NCBI GenBank assembly: GCA_025057955.1
Contig: JANXER010000010.1
Location: 1 to 42,446, forward strand
Direction of reading: 5' to 3'
From: Candidatus Methanomethylicaceae archaeon
GTDB lineage: Archaea > Thermoproteota > Methanomethylicia > Methanomethylicales > Methanomethylicaceae
Length of the DNA stretch: 42,446 nucleotides
The notes beneath the pieces are model-generated. The model saw only the letters and a list, made by a program, of their open reading frames with translations, ran no database searches and had not been told where the DNA came from. Within the stretch, counting starts at the first letter, position 1. Each line of letters opens with the position of its first letter. A program made the translations under genes and the position numbers. Positions 1 to 8,432 of the stretch are shown here, piece by piece.

Positions 1-287
1 TTAGATTTCGTGCTCCTCAAATAAACTGTATTTCAAAAGTGGATCTCCTTTCAGAGGAAGAACTTAGAAAAGCTAGTAAATGGATAGAGGAACCAATAAT
101 GCTCAAAGAGGCATTTCTATCTGAGTCTTCTAACTTAAGAAGAGAAATTTCTGAGAGAGTTTTTGAGGCATTGATGGAAATGGGAGGATTAGGAGAATTT
201 ATATTTATCTCATCCTATAGTGGACAAGGAATGGATAATCTCTATGCTCAAATACAGCGAATCCACACTGGAGGAATCAATATTTGA
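1..287 (+). CDS. GPN-loop GTPase, C-terminal fragment (5' end outside window)
   Basis: The reading frame is open from the window edge; the first whole codon is at position 3. The visible start reads RFRAPQINCISKVDLLSEEE. This matches the G4 region of archaeal GPN-loop (XPA-binding protein 1-like) GTPases, with SKVD standing for the usual NKxD guanine-specificity motif. The later segment, ending FISSYSGQGMDNLYAQIQ, fits the G5 (SA-type) loop and the C-terminal helix. The P-loop and the GPN motif lie upstream of the window and cannot be checked. The eukaryotic homologues assist RNA polymerase assembly; the archaeal role is not settled. The TGA stop overlaps the TTG start of the next gene by four bases, so the two are probably co-transcribed. 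A GTG at 39 could be mistaken for a start, but it lies inside the conserved motif. Confidence 0.75.
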   Translation, partial: RFRAPQINCISKVDLLSEEELRKASKWIEEPIMLKEAFLSESSNLRREISERVFEALMEMGGLGEFIFISSYSGQGMDNLYAQIQRIHTGGINI

Positions 288-1156
288 GAAATGAAATACA
301 AGATATAGTTAAACAAATCAAAAATTTGGAAAATGTTATTAGCACTAGCTATTCAAAAATGGATGAATTAAGAAATAGGAAAAAAGAACTAATTGAGAAG
401 TTAAAATCCATTAGGGAGAAAATAGAAGAATTCAAAAAAAATAGAGATGAAACAAATAAGAACATTGTTGAAAAGAAGAAAATAAGAGAAGAACTTAATA
501 GTAAGCGCAAGGAGGTAAGTCAAAAAATAAAAGAATTGATATTGAACAAAAAAGAGCTTTTAAAATTAGTAAAAGAGAGTGAAAGCAAACTCTTAAATCA
601 ATTGAAGGAATTGGATTGGAAACAACAAACAATGTCTTTATCTCTTGAAGAAGAGAAGAGACTTCTTCAGAAGAGAAATGAAATAGAAAGAAAATTATTA
701 ATTTATAAACAAATAAGAGAATTAGAGCAAAAGAGTTTATCATTAAAAGAGTTAATGGAAGATTTAAGAAATAAGGCAAATTCCATACATAATGAAATAG
801 TTATGCTGGCTGAAAATTCGAGAAAAAATCATGAAAATATATTGAAATTGATTGAGGAAAGAAAATTAATAAAACATGAATTGAATAAAATTAATGAAGA
901 AATAGAATCTCTGAAGAATACCATAAATAATCATAAGAAAGAATTAAGAGAATTGAATTCTAACTACAAAAAAATTATGGAAAAATTTATGGAAAGAAAA
1001 TTAGAAGAATTAGCTGAAGAAACAAAGAAAATATTTAAAACAAGAATGGAATTAGCAAAAAGAGCAGAGGAGAAAATAAAAAATGGAGAGAGACTTACTT
1101 TCGAGGAATTTATGGCAATGTTATCCCTCAAGAAGGAGAGTTCTAGTATGGAATGA
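284..1156 (+). CDS. COG1340-type coiled-coil protein
   Basis: The product has 290 residues, almost all Glu, Lys, Leu, Ile and Asn in heptad-like patterns from about residue 5 to 255, so it is essentially one long coiled coil with no enzymatic motif. The C-terminal segment GERLTFEEFMAMLS resembles the short conserved tail of the archaeal COG1340 family of uncharacterised coiled-coil proteins. It starts with TTG overlapping the stop of the GPN GTPase gene, which indicates translational coupling. Function is unknown. Low-complexity coiled coils are easy to over-assign, so the family name rests mainly on the tail motif and the length. Confidence 0.7.
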   Translation: MRNEIQDIVKQIKNLENVISTSYSKMDELRNRKKELIEKLKSIREKIEEFKKNRDETNKNIVEKKKIREELNSKRKEVSQKIKELILNKKELLKLVKESESKLLNQLKELDWKQQTMSLSLEEEKRLLQKRNEIERKLLIYKQIRELEQKSLSLKELMEDLRNKANSIHNEIVMLAENSRKNHENILKLIEERKLIKHELNKINEEIESLKNTINNHKKELRELNSNYKKIMEKFMERKLEELAEETKKIFKTRMELAKRAEEKIKNGERLTFEEFMAMLSLKKESSSME

Positions 1157-1216
1157 AACAATATTTAAATTTTTCCATAATAGTTTTAAACATAGTATAG
1201 ATATTATTCAGATATA

Positions 1217-2287
1217 ATGAAAAATAGAATACTTATACTTGGCGTAGATAAAGATGATGATATAGGTAGAATTACTGGAATATCCACACCTATAGTTGGA
1301 AAGGATGCAGTTCTATCAGCTGCAATTCAATTTGCCATGAAAAGTCCAGAGGATTCTGATGCAAATTCTATATTTGCAGCACTTAGTATTTATGATACAC
1401 TAGTAAAGGAAGGACAAATGTGTGAAATAGCTATAATAACTGGCTTACCAGGAGGAGGTTACAAATCTGATTTAAAAATTTCATCAGAACTTGATGAAAT
1501 ATTGAAATATTTTAAGGCAGATGGTGTAATATTTGTAAGTGATGGTGTAAGCGATGAGCAAGTTATTCCTATAGTACAATCAAAGGTACCAATAATATCA
1601 ATAAAACGTATTTTTGTTCAGCAAGAAAGAAGTGTTGAAGAAACTTATGTTCTACTATATAGATACTTTAAGAAACTGACTGATCCTGAATATTCAAAAA
1701 TAGCACTAGGAGTGCCAGGAGTTGCCATTTTTGCTATTATTGTGCTCTATTTACTTAATCTTCTAAGCTATGTTGTGATTTTATTAGGGCTTATTTTTAG
1801 TTCAATTCTTATTATAAAGGGCTTCAGCATAGATAGAATGATAAAATCAGCATGGTCTGAGTCGCCGATAAAGCTTATAACTTCTATTATAGGAGTAATC
1901 ATATCAGTCATTGCAATATATCGAGGGGCAGGAATTGCTATAATAGAGATACCAATTTCGGGAGAGACCCTGAATTTATTTGCAGCATCCATGCTATCTA
2001 ATACCATAGATTTATTGGCTCTAGGCATTGGAGTTTATGTTGTAGGAAGATTAGTTGTTAAATACCTTGATGAAGATCCAAAGATATGGCATGAAATGGT
2101 TTCAATAGTAGTATTGATATTTATAAGACAAATAGTCATGGAAGCATCTCTAATAATAAAAGATCCAAAGGTTAGCCTAATACCATTTCTATTGGCATCC
2201 GGACTTGGAGTATTAGTATGTGGTTTTCTTGTAATAGTATTCTCAATTAAGCCTCTCTTCTTCAGGAAGAAGATAAAAAAGGATTAA
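1217..2287 (+). CDS. DUF373 family membrane protein
   Basis: The 356-residue protein opens with ILILGVDKDDDIGRITGI, the characteristic N-terminus of the archaeal DUF373 (COG2237) family. A soluble N-terminal part of about 155 residues contains GLPGGGYKSD and a Rossmann-like pattern of beta strands. About six hydrophobic segments follow between residues 165 and 350, so this is an integral membrane protein with a cytosolic N-terminal domain. The family has no assigned reaction. It starts with ATG about 60 bases after the coiled-coil gene, downstream of AT-rich promoter-like sequence (an ATATTTAAATTTTT stretch near 1160). Its 3' end overlaps by four bases with the convergent radical SAM gene. 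Confidence 0.85.
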   Translation: MKNRILILGVDKDDDIGRITGISTPIVGKDAVLSAAIQFAMKSPEDSDANSIFAALSIYDTLVKEGQMCEIAIITGLPGGGYKSDLKISSELDEILKYFKADGVIFVSDGVSDEQVIPIVQSKVPIISIKRIFVQQERSVEETYVLLYRYFKKLTDPEYSKIALGVPGVAIFAIIVLYLLNLLSYVVILLGLIFSSILIIKGFSIDRMIKSAWSESPIKLITSIIGVIISVIAIYRGAGIAIIEIPISGETLNLFAASMLSNTIDLLALGIGVYVVGRLVVKYLDEDPKIWHEMVSIVVLIFIRQIVMEASLIIKDPKVSLIPFLLASGLGVLVCGFLVIVFSIKPLFFRKKIKKD

Positions 2288-3397
2288 GTTATTACGTTTG
2301 TAAGATTAAACTCTCTCACCATTTCCAATGCTCTTTTCCATTCTAATGCTGTTAATCTTCTATTAATTTCAGGTAGCTCTCTTGCCCTCCAATGTGGAGT
2401 ATATTGATCCATTAAGTTGACTCTAGTATCAGGACTAAGTTCCTTAGCTATAAATTCTAAGATTTTTGCTAAGCAGCAATCAAGATGATTTGGTAATACT
2501 AAGACTCTTATGAGAAGCTCTCCATATTGTTTGGCTAATTTAAGATTTCTAGTTATAACTTCCATATAACGAGGAGCATCTGAAATTTTCTTTGCACACT
2601 CATCATTTCCATATTTAAAGTCTATTTTATAAATATCCACTACACCCCTAAGAAGTTCTGCAGCCTCTATGGTATAATATCCATTTGTGTTAAAGAATAC
2701 TGGCATATTTTCCTTTTCATATAATAAAACTCTGAGCCAAAATGGAATATGAGGTATTGGATCGCCTCCAACCCAATTTTGATTTCTACAGCCTCTTCTC
2801 CTTGCATCATCTATCAATAGAGCTAACTCCTTCTCTGTATAATATTCACCTTTTTCAAATTGTTGGCTTATGGTCCAGTTCTGACAGTGAAGACACTTAA
2901 AGTTACATCCCAAGCTAATTCGGCCGGTCTACTCGACCGCATACCGTAAAGCTTGGGACTATTTCCGGTTCCTCTCCCACATGATCAAAGTAAGATGAAA
3001 CAAACATTTCCTTTCCAACTTTACAATATCCAAGATTTCCTCTACTTCTATCTTTTTTACATCTATGCTCACATAAGATGCAGCTTTCTAGGAGCTTATC
3101 AGCAATAGCAGACTTTAGATGAAGAAGTGAGAAATTGGGAAGTTCAGAAGGTTTGATTTTTCCATAATCCAACAGCCTTTCCAGCCTTTGATATTCATCC
3201 ATTGCTTTTTTATGAATTTCCCAGAGCTCCTTCAAATTCTCAGTAGGAATTTCCTCTATACCAATCATTCTAGCAATTTTGAATTTTGCAAGCTTCCTAT
3301 TCTTTACAATATCCACATATCTAGGCAGTGCTTTCAATACACCTGGATCTTCTAAAGCAGATGCTGCATCAGGACGATAGAAAAACCACATGCTCAT
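2284..3397 (-). CDS. COG1313 (PflX-like) radical SAM protein, interrupted by a 22-nt BHB intron
   Basis: In the DNA this gene is two frames: 3397 down to a stop at 2915, then 2918 down to 2284. Joining exon 1 (3397-2941) to exon 2 (2918-2284) gives one 363-residue protein reading PSFTVFSLGCNFKCLHC across the junction, with radical SAM cysteines at about C157, C161 and C164. The N-terminal part has the family's cysteine pattern CILCEHRC...GYC and the HVGEEPEIVPS motif. Exon 2 has NWVGGDPIPHIPFW, close to the GGDPTPHLP hallmark of COG1313. The family resembles pyruvate formate-lyase activating enzyme, but its substrate is unknown. The ATG at 3397 follows a G-rich Shine-Dalgarno six bases after the stop of the upstream radical SAM gene, so the two form an operon. 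The alternative, a frameshifted pseudogene, is less likely because removing a structurally canonical intron restores frame and motif exactly. Confidence 0.8.
2919..2940 (-). other. Candidate protein-coding archaeal intron (BHB type, 22 nt)
   Basis: On the minus strand the pre-mRNA folds into a canonical bulge-helix-bulge. The central helix is 4 bp: CGGU (2946-2943) with GCCG (2924-2921). Two 3-nt bulges lie on opposite strands: AUG (2942-2940) and AAU (2920-2918). The inner helix is 5 bp, CGGUC/GACCG (2939-2935 with 2929-2925), with a 5-nt loop. The outer helix starts with AU and UA pairs, then, after two unpaired U's, seven pairs CCCAAGC/GCUUGGG (2957-2951 with 2915-2909). Cutting after the second base of each bulge removes exactly 2940-2919. 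The intron splits a Phe codon after its first base (phase 1) and contains an in-frame TAG. Fifteen of its 22 bases are G or C in an AT-rich gene. Confidence 0.8.
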
Positions 3398-3402
3398 CCC
3401 CC

Positions 3403-4401
3403 CTAAATAATAATATTTATCTCATAATCACAATATGCACATCTCTTCCCCTTAAGCTTAATATCCAATATTTCAAAACCAATTCTTCTTATTATTATAT
3501 TACCACAACTCGGACAGTATGTATGTTCATATTCATGCCCAGGAACATTTCCTAAGTATACATATTTCAACCCATGTTGTTTAGCAATCTTCCAAAATTC
3601 CTCTAAAAGCTTCACTGAAGGTGATGGGCTTTTATACATATAGCTTGGAAAGTATCTCAATATATGAATGGGAACGGAATCTCCAAGTTCATCAACTATC
3701 CACTTCATCAATCTAATGAAGGCCTCTTTCGAATCCCCTCCTCCAGTTACTATTAAGTTAGTTATTTCAATAAAAATTGATTTATGCTTCATTTCAATTA
3801 GCGCTTGATATATTGGCTCAGTATCATAAACCTTACAAAATTTTCTATAGAATTCTGGATCTCCACTTCCCTTGAAGTCCACAGTAGCTGCATCCAAATA
3901 TCCATTTATCAACTCTATGGCTTCAGGTGTCATATAGCCATTTGTTACAAAAGTATTGTATATTCCCTCTCTATGGGCTAATTTAGCAGTATCGTAAGCA
4001 TATTCAAAGAAAATTGTAGGCTCAGTATAAGTATAGCTTATGCATTTACATCCATAGATTTTAGCCATTTCAACTATTTTTTCAGGTGATAAATCCTCTC
4101 CTTTAACTTCTCTATCTTGGCTTATACACCAATTGTCACAGAAAATGCATCTAAAATTACATCCCACAGTAGCTAAGGAGAATGCTAAAGATCCTGGGTG
4201 AAAGTGAAAAAGGGGCTTTTTCTCTATTGGATCAATGGCATAAGATATGGCTTTACCATAGACCAATGTATAAAGAATTCCATTCCTATTTTCCCTAACA
4301 CCACATAATCCTCTTTTACCCGAGTTTATGGTACATCTGAAACCACATAGTTTACACTTTACGGCAGAGTTTAATTTATCGTAGAGCAAGGCTTCCAACA
4401 T
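3403..4401 (-). CDS. AmmeMemoRadiSam-type radical SAM enzyme (PflA-like)
   Basis: The product has 332 residues. N-terminal cysteines (C16, C19, C23, C33; CKLCGFRC...GLCGVREN) precede HPGSLAFSLATVGCNFRC, and the radical SAM cluster is C81-x3-C85-x2-C88. This N-terminal cysteine block together with PIEKKPLFHFHPGS is typical of the archaeal radical SAM member of the AmmeMemoRadiSam set (COG1180). A C-terminal zinc-ribbon-like pair (CPSCG... CAYC) closes the protein. The family has no firmly assigned substrate, and the Memo and AMMECR1 partners are not in this window. The ATG at 4401 is preceded by GGTGG four bases upstream. The gene is divergent from prs and shares its promoter region. The second radical SAM gene follows within six bases. 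Confidence 0.88.
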   Translation of the reverse strand: MLEALLYDKLNSAVKCKLCGFRCTINSGKRGLCGVRENRNGILYTLVYGKAISYAIDPIEKKPLFHFHPGSLAFSLATVGCNFRCIFCDNWCISQDREVKGEDLSPEKIVEMAKIYGCKCISYTYTEPTIFFEYAYDTAKLAHREGIYNTFVTNGYMTPEAIELINGYLDAATVDFKGSGDPEFYRKFCKVYDTEPIYQALIEMKHKSIFIEITNLIVTGGGDSKEAFIRLMKWIVDELGDSVPIHILRYFPSYMYKSPSPSVKLLEEFWKIAKQHGLKYVYLGNVPGHEYEHTYCPSCGNIIIRRIGFEILDIKLKGKRCAYCDYEINIII

Positions 4402-4428
4402 TAGCCACCTTTCAAAAATCCCTAAAGA

Positions 4429-4442
4429 TTTATTTAAATAAA
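4429..4442. promoter_or_regulatory. Palindromic TATA element between divergent genes
   Basis: A perfect 14-bp palindrome, TTTATTTAAATAAA, lies midway between two divergent start codons (ATG at 4401 on minus, ATG at 4472 on plus), about 34 to 36 bases from each. Because it reads the same on both strands, it could serve as the TATA box in both directions. The distance allows short leaders that carry the visible Shine-Dalgarno motifs (GGTGG for the minus gene, GGTGA at 4463-4467 for prs). Function is inferred from position and composition only. Confidence 0.5.
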
Positions 4443-4471
4443 GAAAATATTTAATTTTTGATGGTGAAATA

Positions 4472-5341
4472 ATGATAGTATTCTATGGCCCTTATTCATC
4501 AAAACTTGGAGAGAAAATGGCCAAACAACTTAATGCTAAAAGTATGGGAATAGAGCATAAAATTTTTCCTGATGGTGAATCTTACATAAGAGTTCCCATA
4601 AATGTAAAAGGGGAGAACGTGCTATTAATACAATCCACATATCCAAATCAAGATAAGAGAATTATTGAGCTTCTACTTATGATAGATGCTCTCAAGGATC
4701 TTGGAGCAGAGAAAGTGAAGGTGATTGTTCCATACATGGCTTATGCTAGACAAGATGCTAGATTTAGAGAAGGAGAAGCTATAAGCATAAGAACAATATT
4801 AAAATTAATAGAAGCTGCAGGAGCAGATGAATTTTTTACTGTAGATATTCATAAGGAGTTCTCCCTTGATATCTTAAAGATAAAAGCAAAGAATATAATG
4901 GCAGTAAATGCCATAGCAGAATTCTTAAGAAATATGGATTTGAAATCTCCATTTATTCTATCTCCAGATAGAGGAGGATTGGAAAGAGCAAGGATTCTTG
5001 GAGAAAAATTGGGATTAGAGTTCGGATACTTTGAAAAAACTAGAGATAGAATTAGTGGTGCAATCACCATGAGGGGGGAAAAAATTGAATTTAATGGTAG
5101 AGATGTAGTAATAGTAGATGATGTTATAAGCACAGGAGGAACAATAGCAACAGCTTGTAGAATTGCTAAGGAGGGAAGGGCAGGAAAGGTTATAGCGATA
5201 TGCACTCATGCACTTCTCATTAATAATGCTGTGGAGAAAATGAGATTGGCTGGAGTTGATGATATAATTGCAACAGATACTGTGGAAGGAGAATTTAGTA
5301 AAATTACAGTGGCCCATCTTCTAGCAAGGGAAGTGCAGTGA
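4472..5341 (+). CDS. prs: Ribose-phosphate pyrophosphokinase
   Basis: This enzyme makes PRPP from ribose 5-phosphate and ATP for nucleotide, NAD and histidine synthesis. The 289-residue protein has FPDGESY (residues 32-38), the catalytic loop YARQDARF (91-98), DIHKE (125-129) and the PRPP-binding signature VVIVDDVISTGGT (212-224). The length fits the short archaeal form. ATG at 4472 follows GGTGA with a four-base gap. The next gene starts with GTG overlapping the TGA stop, so prs leads an operon with the tRNA methyltransferase and RNase Z. Nicotinate phosphoribosyltransferase at 34803, a PRPP user, is also in the window. Confidence 0.95.
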   Translation: MIVFYGPYSSKLGEKMAKQLNAKSMGIEHKIFPDGESYIRVPINVKGENVLLIQSTYPNQDKRIIELLLMIDALKDLGAEKVKVIVPYMAYARQDARFREGEAISIRTILKLIEAAGADEFFTVDIHKEFSLDILKIKAKNIMAVNAIAEFLRNMDLKSPFILSPDRGGLERARILGEKLGLEFGYFEKTRDRISGAITMRGEKIEFNGRDVVIVDDVISTGGTIATACRIAKEGRAGKVIAICTHALLINNAVEKMRLAGVDDIIATDTVEGEFSKITVAHLLAREVQ

Positions 5342-6363
5342 TAGCAATATTACTATCTGGAGAGCATCCATCAATTCCATATTCTGAAGTTCGCGCCATA
5401 TTGAATGGTGAAAACATTAAATTTATTGAAGTAAATAAATTCAATCAATTAATGATAATTGAGGCAGATGAGATAGTATGTGAAGTGCTTAGAAGAAGAG
5501 GAGCATATATTATTGAGGGGGGCAAGTTAATATTACATTCTGAGCCTTCCATTGAATCTATAATAAAAGAAGGTCAAAAAATTGATTGGAGTTTTTTAAA
5601 AGGAAAAAGTTTTGGTGTAAGAATTGCTAGAATTAAAGGATTTTGGAGGGAAATATCTTCAATGGAAATAGAGAGAATATTAGGAGATATCATAAAAAAA
5701 TCCTCAGATTCTAAAGTTAACTTAAGAGATCCAGATGTTTGGATAAAAGGAGTAATAACCGATGGTGGTATTTTTCTTTATGAGTGTAATTTTGAAGTGG
5801 ATAGAAAATCCTTCTATAGAAGAAGGCCCAGAAAGAGGCCTTTTTTCCATCCAGGAGTTTTAGATGTAAAGCTTTCAAGAGCTTTTGTTAATTTATGTAG
5901 AATTAAAGAGGGTGAGAAGTTCCTAGATCCTTTTTGTGGAACTGGAGGATTTCTAATTGAGGCGGCAATGATGGGATTTGAAGTATATGGAATTGATTTA
6001 GATAGAAGAATGGTACTAGGAGCCAGAAGGAACTTAGACTACTATGGATTAAAAGCTGAGTTAATATTAGGAGATGCTAAGCATTTACCAATAAGTGAAA
6101 TTGATGGAATTGCCACAGATCCTCCATATGGTAGGGGAACTTCCACCAAAGGAAGGGATGTAAAAACAATATTGAGTGAATTTCTAGAGGAGGCTCATGA
6201 AGTATTAAAAAGTGGTAGGTACATTTGCATTGCTGCACCAAGGGAGTTGAAACTTCAAGAATTAGCAAAATTAAAAGGTTATAAAATTGAAGAAAGTCAT
6301 GAAATGAGAGTTCATAAGTCGCTTACTAGATCTATAGTAGTGGTGAAAAAACTTGAATGTTAA
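5338..6363 (+). CDS. tRNA (guanine(10)-N2)-dimethyltransferase, TrmG10/Trm11 family
   Basis: This is a SAM-dependent tRNA methyltransferase of COG1041. A THUMP-like RNA-binding region lies at about residues 50-160. After the linker RRRPRKRPFFHPGVLDVKLS comes the Rossmann methyltransferase domain, with motif I LDPFCGTGGFLIEAA (196-210), GIDLDRRM (218-225) and the amino-methylating signature DPPYG (261-265). This arrangement and length (341 residues) match archaeal Trm-G10 enzymes that methylate N2 of G10. It starts with GTG overlapping the prs stop by four bases and ends 11 bases inside the RNase Z gene, so all three genes are translationally coupled. Nearby tRNA maturation genes (rnz, cca) fit the role. 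Confidence 0.85.
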   Translation: MIAILLSGEHPSIPYSEVRAILNGENIKFIEVNKFNQLMIIEADEIVCEVLRRRGAYIIEGGKLILHSEPSIESIIKEGQKIDWSFLKGKSFGVRIARIKGFWREISSMEIERILGDIIKKSSDSKVNLRDPDVWIKGVITDGGIFLYECNFEVDRKSFYRRRPRKRPFFHPGVLDVKLSRAFVNLCRIKEGEKFLDPFCGTGGFLIEAAMMGFEVYGIDLDRRMVLGARRNLDYYGLKAELILGDAKHLPISEIDGIATDPPYGRGTSTKGRDVKTILSEFLEEAHEVLKSGRYICIAAPRELKLQELAKLKGYKIEESHEMRVHKSLTRSIVVVKKLEC

Positions 6364-7264
6364 AGTCATAATTCTTGGCTCTGCAGGCGGACTTCCTACT
6401 CCAGATAGAAGTTTACCAGCAATACTTATTGATTATAATGGAGAGCTAGTACTAATGGATTGTGGCGAAGGAGCTCAGAGACAAATAATGAAGGCAGGAT
6501 ATAGTTTATGTCGGAGGATGAAGGTATTAATAACACATCTCCATGGCGATCATGTATTTGGGTTGCCAGGAATGATACAGAGCATGAATTTGCTTAATAG
6601 AATTCATCCACTTGAAGTATACGGACCAAAGGGATTAAAGGAGTTTATAAATAAAGTTGTTGAAATTGCTAAATGTGAGCCAAAATTTGAGCTTATTGTA
6701 AGAGAAATATCAGAGGGGGATGTTCTTTCCTCAAGACATATTAAAATTAATGGGATTTTAACAGAACATTCTAGGGAGAACTTAGCATATAGCATAATTA
6801 TTGGCAGTAGTCTTGGTAAATTCATACCAGAAAAAGCAAAAGAGCTTGGTGTACCAGAAGGCCCTCTTTGGGGGATTTTAAAATCTGGAAAGGCAATAAC
6901 CCTTGAAAATGGTAGAATTATAGAACCTAAGGAAGTTCTTGGAGAGCCAATTCCTGGAATTAAGATAGTTTATACGGGGGATACAAGATATTGTGAGCGA
7001 TTAATAGATTTTGCTAAAGAGGCAGATCTTCTCATACATGAAGCTACATTTGCATCAGATCTTTCTGAGAGAGCCTATGAAGAGGGACATTCTACAGCTG
7101 AGGATGCTGCAAAAATAGCTAAAGCAGCAAAGGTGAAGAAATTAATAATGACACATATAAGTAGTAGATATAGAGATTCAAAGACTTTAGAGGAAGAAGC
7201 AAGAAAAATTTTTGAAAACTCAGAATTTGCAGAAGATTTTAGAACTTATGATTTAAAAAGCTGA
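6353..7264 (+). CDS. rnz: Ribonuclease Z
   Basis: tRNase Z cleaves the 3' trailer of tRNA precursors. The 303-residue metallo-beta-lactamase protein has the zinc motif HLHGDH (residues 62-67), GSAGGLPTPDRS near the N-terminus, the exosite-like segment around LGVPEGPLWGIL (165-176), GDTRYC (209-214), HST (246-248) and the late histidine in MTHISSRY (about 268). Length is normal for the short (ELAC1-like) form. The start is TTG at 6353, inside the end of the methyltransferase gene. None of the four tRNA genes in this window encodes CCA, so RNase Z cleavage followed by the CCA-adding enzyme (9563-10945) is required. Its last 19 bases overlap a convergent gene. Confidence 0.93.
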   Translation: MNVKVIILGSAGGLPTPDRSLPAILIDYNGELVLMDCGEGAQRQIMKAGYSLCRRMKVLITHLHGDHVFGLPGMIQSMNLLNRIHPLEVYGPKGLKEFINKVVEIAKCEPKFELIVREISEGDVLSSRHIKINGILTEHSRENLAYSIIIGSSLGKFIPEKAKELGVPEGPLWGILKSGKAITLENGRIIEPKEVLGEPIPGIKIVYTGDTRYCERLIDFAKEADLLIHEATFASDLSERAYEEGHSTAEDAAKIAKAAKVKKLIMTHISSRYRDSKTLEEEARKIFENSEFAEDFRTYDLKS

Positions 7265-8016
7265 ATTGCTCTTTCATAGGATACTATTGCATCATTCAAA
7301 CTAGTATTTTCTACAACTGCATATATTCTATCTAGGGATATGTTTGATTTTATAAAATTCCAATCCACATTTCCATCACCTATTATTCTATGTTCATCTT
7401 CGATTCCATAATTATCATGAAGATGTAGATGGATGATTTTATCCTTAAGTTCAGTTATAAATTTCTTAATTTGGGAAGAAGTATTTGCATGACCTATATC
7501 CAAAACAATGTATGGAGAGAATCCATTTTCTATGAGCTCAGAAAATTCCTCTGAATTTTGCATGAAACAACGAGTTCCTGCTGGCATATTTTCTATTGCA
7601 ACTTTAAGTCCTAAGTTCTCTCCATAATTTAAAATTCTTCTCAATGATTCCATATTGAGATGTTTGTTGAGATTGGGCACTAAGTTCTCCAATGGTGTTC
7701 TCAAACCTGGATGAATGACAAATACTTCAGCATCAATAGCTCTAGCTCTTTCCATAGAATTCATAATTATCTTAATGGAAGTATTTCTTATTGTATCATT
7801 AGAAGCAGCTATATTCAGATCTAAAATAGGAGCATGTACAGTATATCTTATGTTTGATGTATTTTTGATTTCATTCAAAGTTTTAATTCTATTCTTAGTA
7901 AGCTTATCCTTCCATTCATCCAATAGTTCTAGAAGCTCAATTCTCAAGGAAATTAATTCATTTATTACTTTGAAGGTTTTTCCAACTGTGCATAAGGTCG
8001 ATATTCCGATGGGCAT
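7246..8016 (-). CDS. Sugar phosphate isomerase/epimerase-like TIM barrel protein
   Basis: The 256-residue protein belongs to the xylose isomerase-like/AP endonuclease 2 TIM-barrel superfamily. Conserved strand ends are visible: IGISTLCT (N-terminus), VHAPILDLN, VFVIHPGL, VAIENMPAG, IVLDIGHA, IIHLHLHDNYG, GDGNVDW and VVENTS. The His, Glu and Asp residues at these positions are the usual metal ligands. The substrate cannot be told; family members include sugar isomerases and endonuclease IV, and this one is closer to the isomerase/epimerase branch. The ATG at 8016 is well supported because strand 1 begins immediately (PIGIST), although this places 52 bases inside the UPF0201 gene. It is the third gene of a minus-strand operon with UPF0200 and UPF0201. 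Confidence 0.8.
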   Translation of the reverse strand: MPIGISTLCTVGKTFKVINELISLRIELLELLDEWKDKLTKNRIKTLNEIKNTSNIRYTVHAPILDLNIAASNDTIRNTSIKIIMNSMERARAIDAEVFVIHPGLRTPLENLVPNLNKHLNMESLRRILNYGENLGLKVAIENMPAGTRCFMQNSEEFSELIENGFSPYIVLDIGHANTSSQIKKFITELKDKIIHLHLHDNYGIEDEHRIIGDGNVDWNFIKSNISLDRIYAVVENTSLNDAIVSYERAIQLFKS

Positions 8017-8432
8017 AGCTCATCAACAGGCACTCCGCCTATAGTCCTTGTAGCAAGCCAATCTATTAATTCTTTTACATTTTCAGTCCATATATGAAAA
8101 GTTATTGGACCTAATGGAGATTCACCTTCTGGTTTACAAAAGCTTATGTGTCCTACGTAGGCCACTTGTCTATTCAAATGAAAAGTTATTGTTTGACCTT
8201 CTACTCCTTGCATTATTATTCTCCTTGCAGCATCTAATATGCGCTCTCTTCTTAATAGCTCCCTTAATCTTATGAGTAGAGATTCATCACCCTCTTGAAT
8301 AATATATTCGAAGTTTCCTTCATGCTCCTTTCTATAATTCTCAAAACCAGTTAAATTTACAATAGCTCTCATAAGCTTAGATTCATCTTCAGTAGGATTG
8401 AGTTTGGCTCGAACAATTACTTTTACCTTCAA
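7965..8432 (-). CDS. UPF0201 family protein (COG1325-like RNA-binding fold)
   Basis: The 155-residue protein starts MKVKVIVRAKLNPTEDESK and contains QTITFHLNRQVAYVGHISFC and ESPLGPITFHI, the conserved features of archaeal UPF0201 (COG1325). That family is related to the ribosomal L5/RNA-binding exosome-subunit-like fold. No reaction is known. It begins with ATG overlapping the end of the UPF0200 gene by 44 bases, and its own end overlaps the isomerase-like gene by 52 bases, so the three genes are tightly linked. UPF0200 and UPF0201 are commonly adjacent or fused in archaea, which supports the call. Confidence 0.85.
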   Translation of the reverse strand: MKVKVIVRAKLNPTEDESKLMRAIVNLTGFENYRKEHEGNFEYIIQEGDESLLIRLRELLRRERILDAARRIIMQGVEGQTITFHLNRQVAYVGHISFCKPEGESPLGPITFHIWTENVKELIDWLATRTIGGVPVDELCPSEYRPYAQLEKPSK

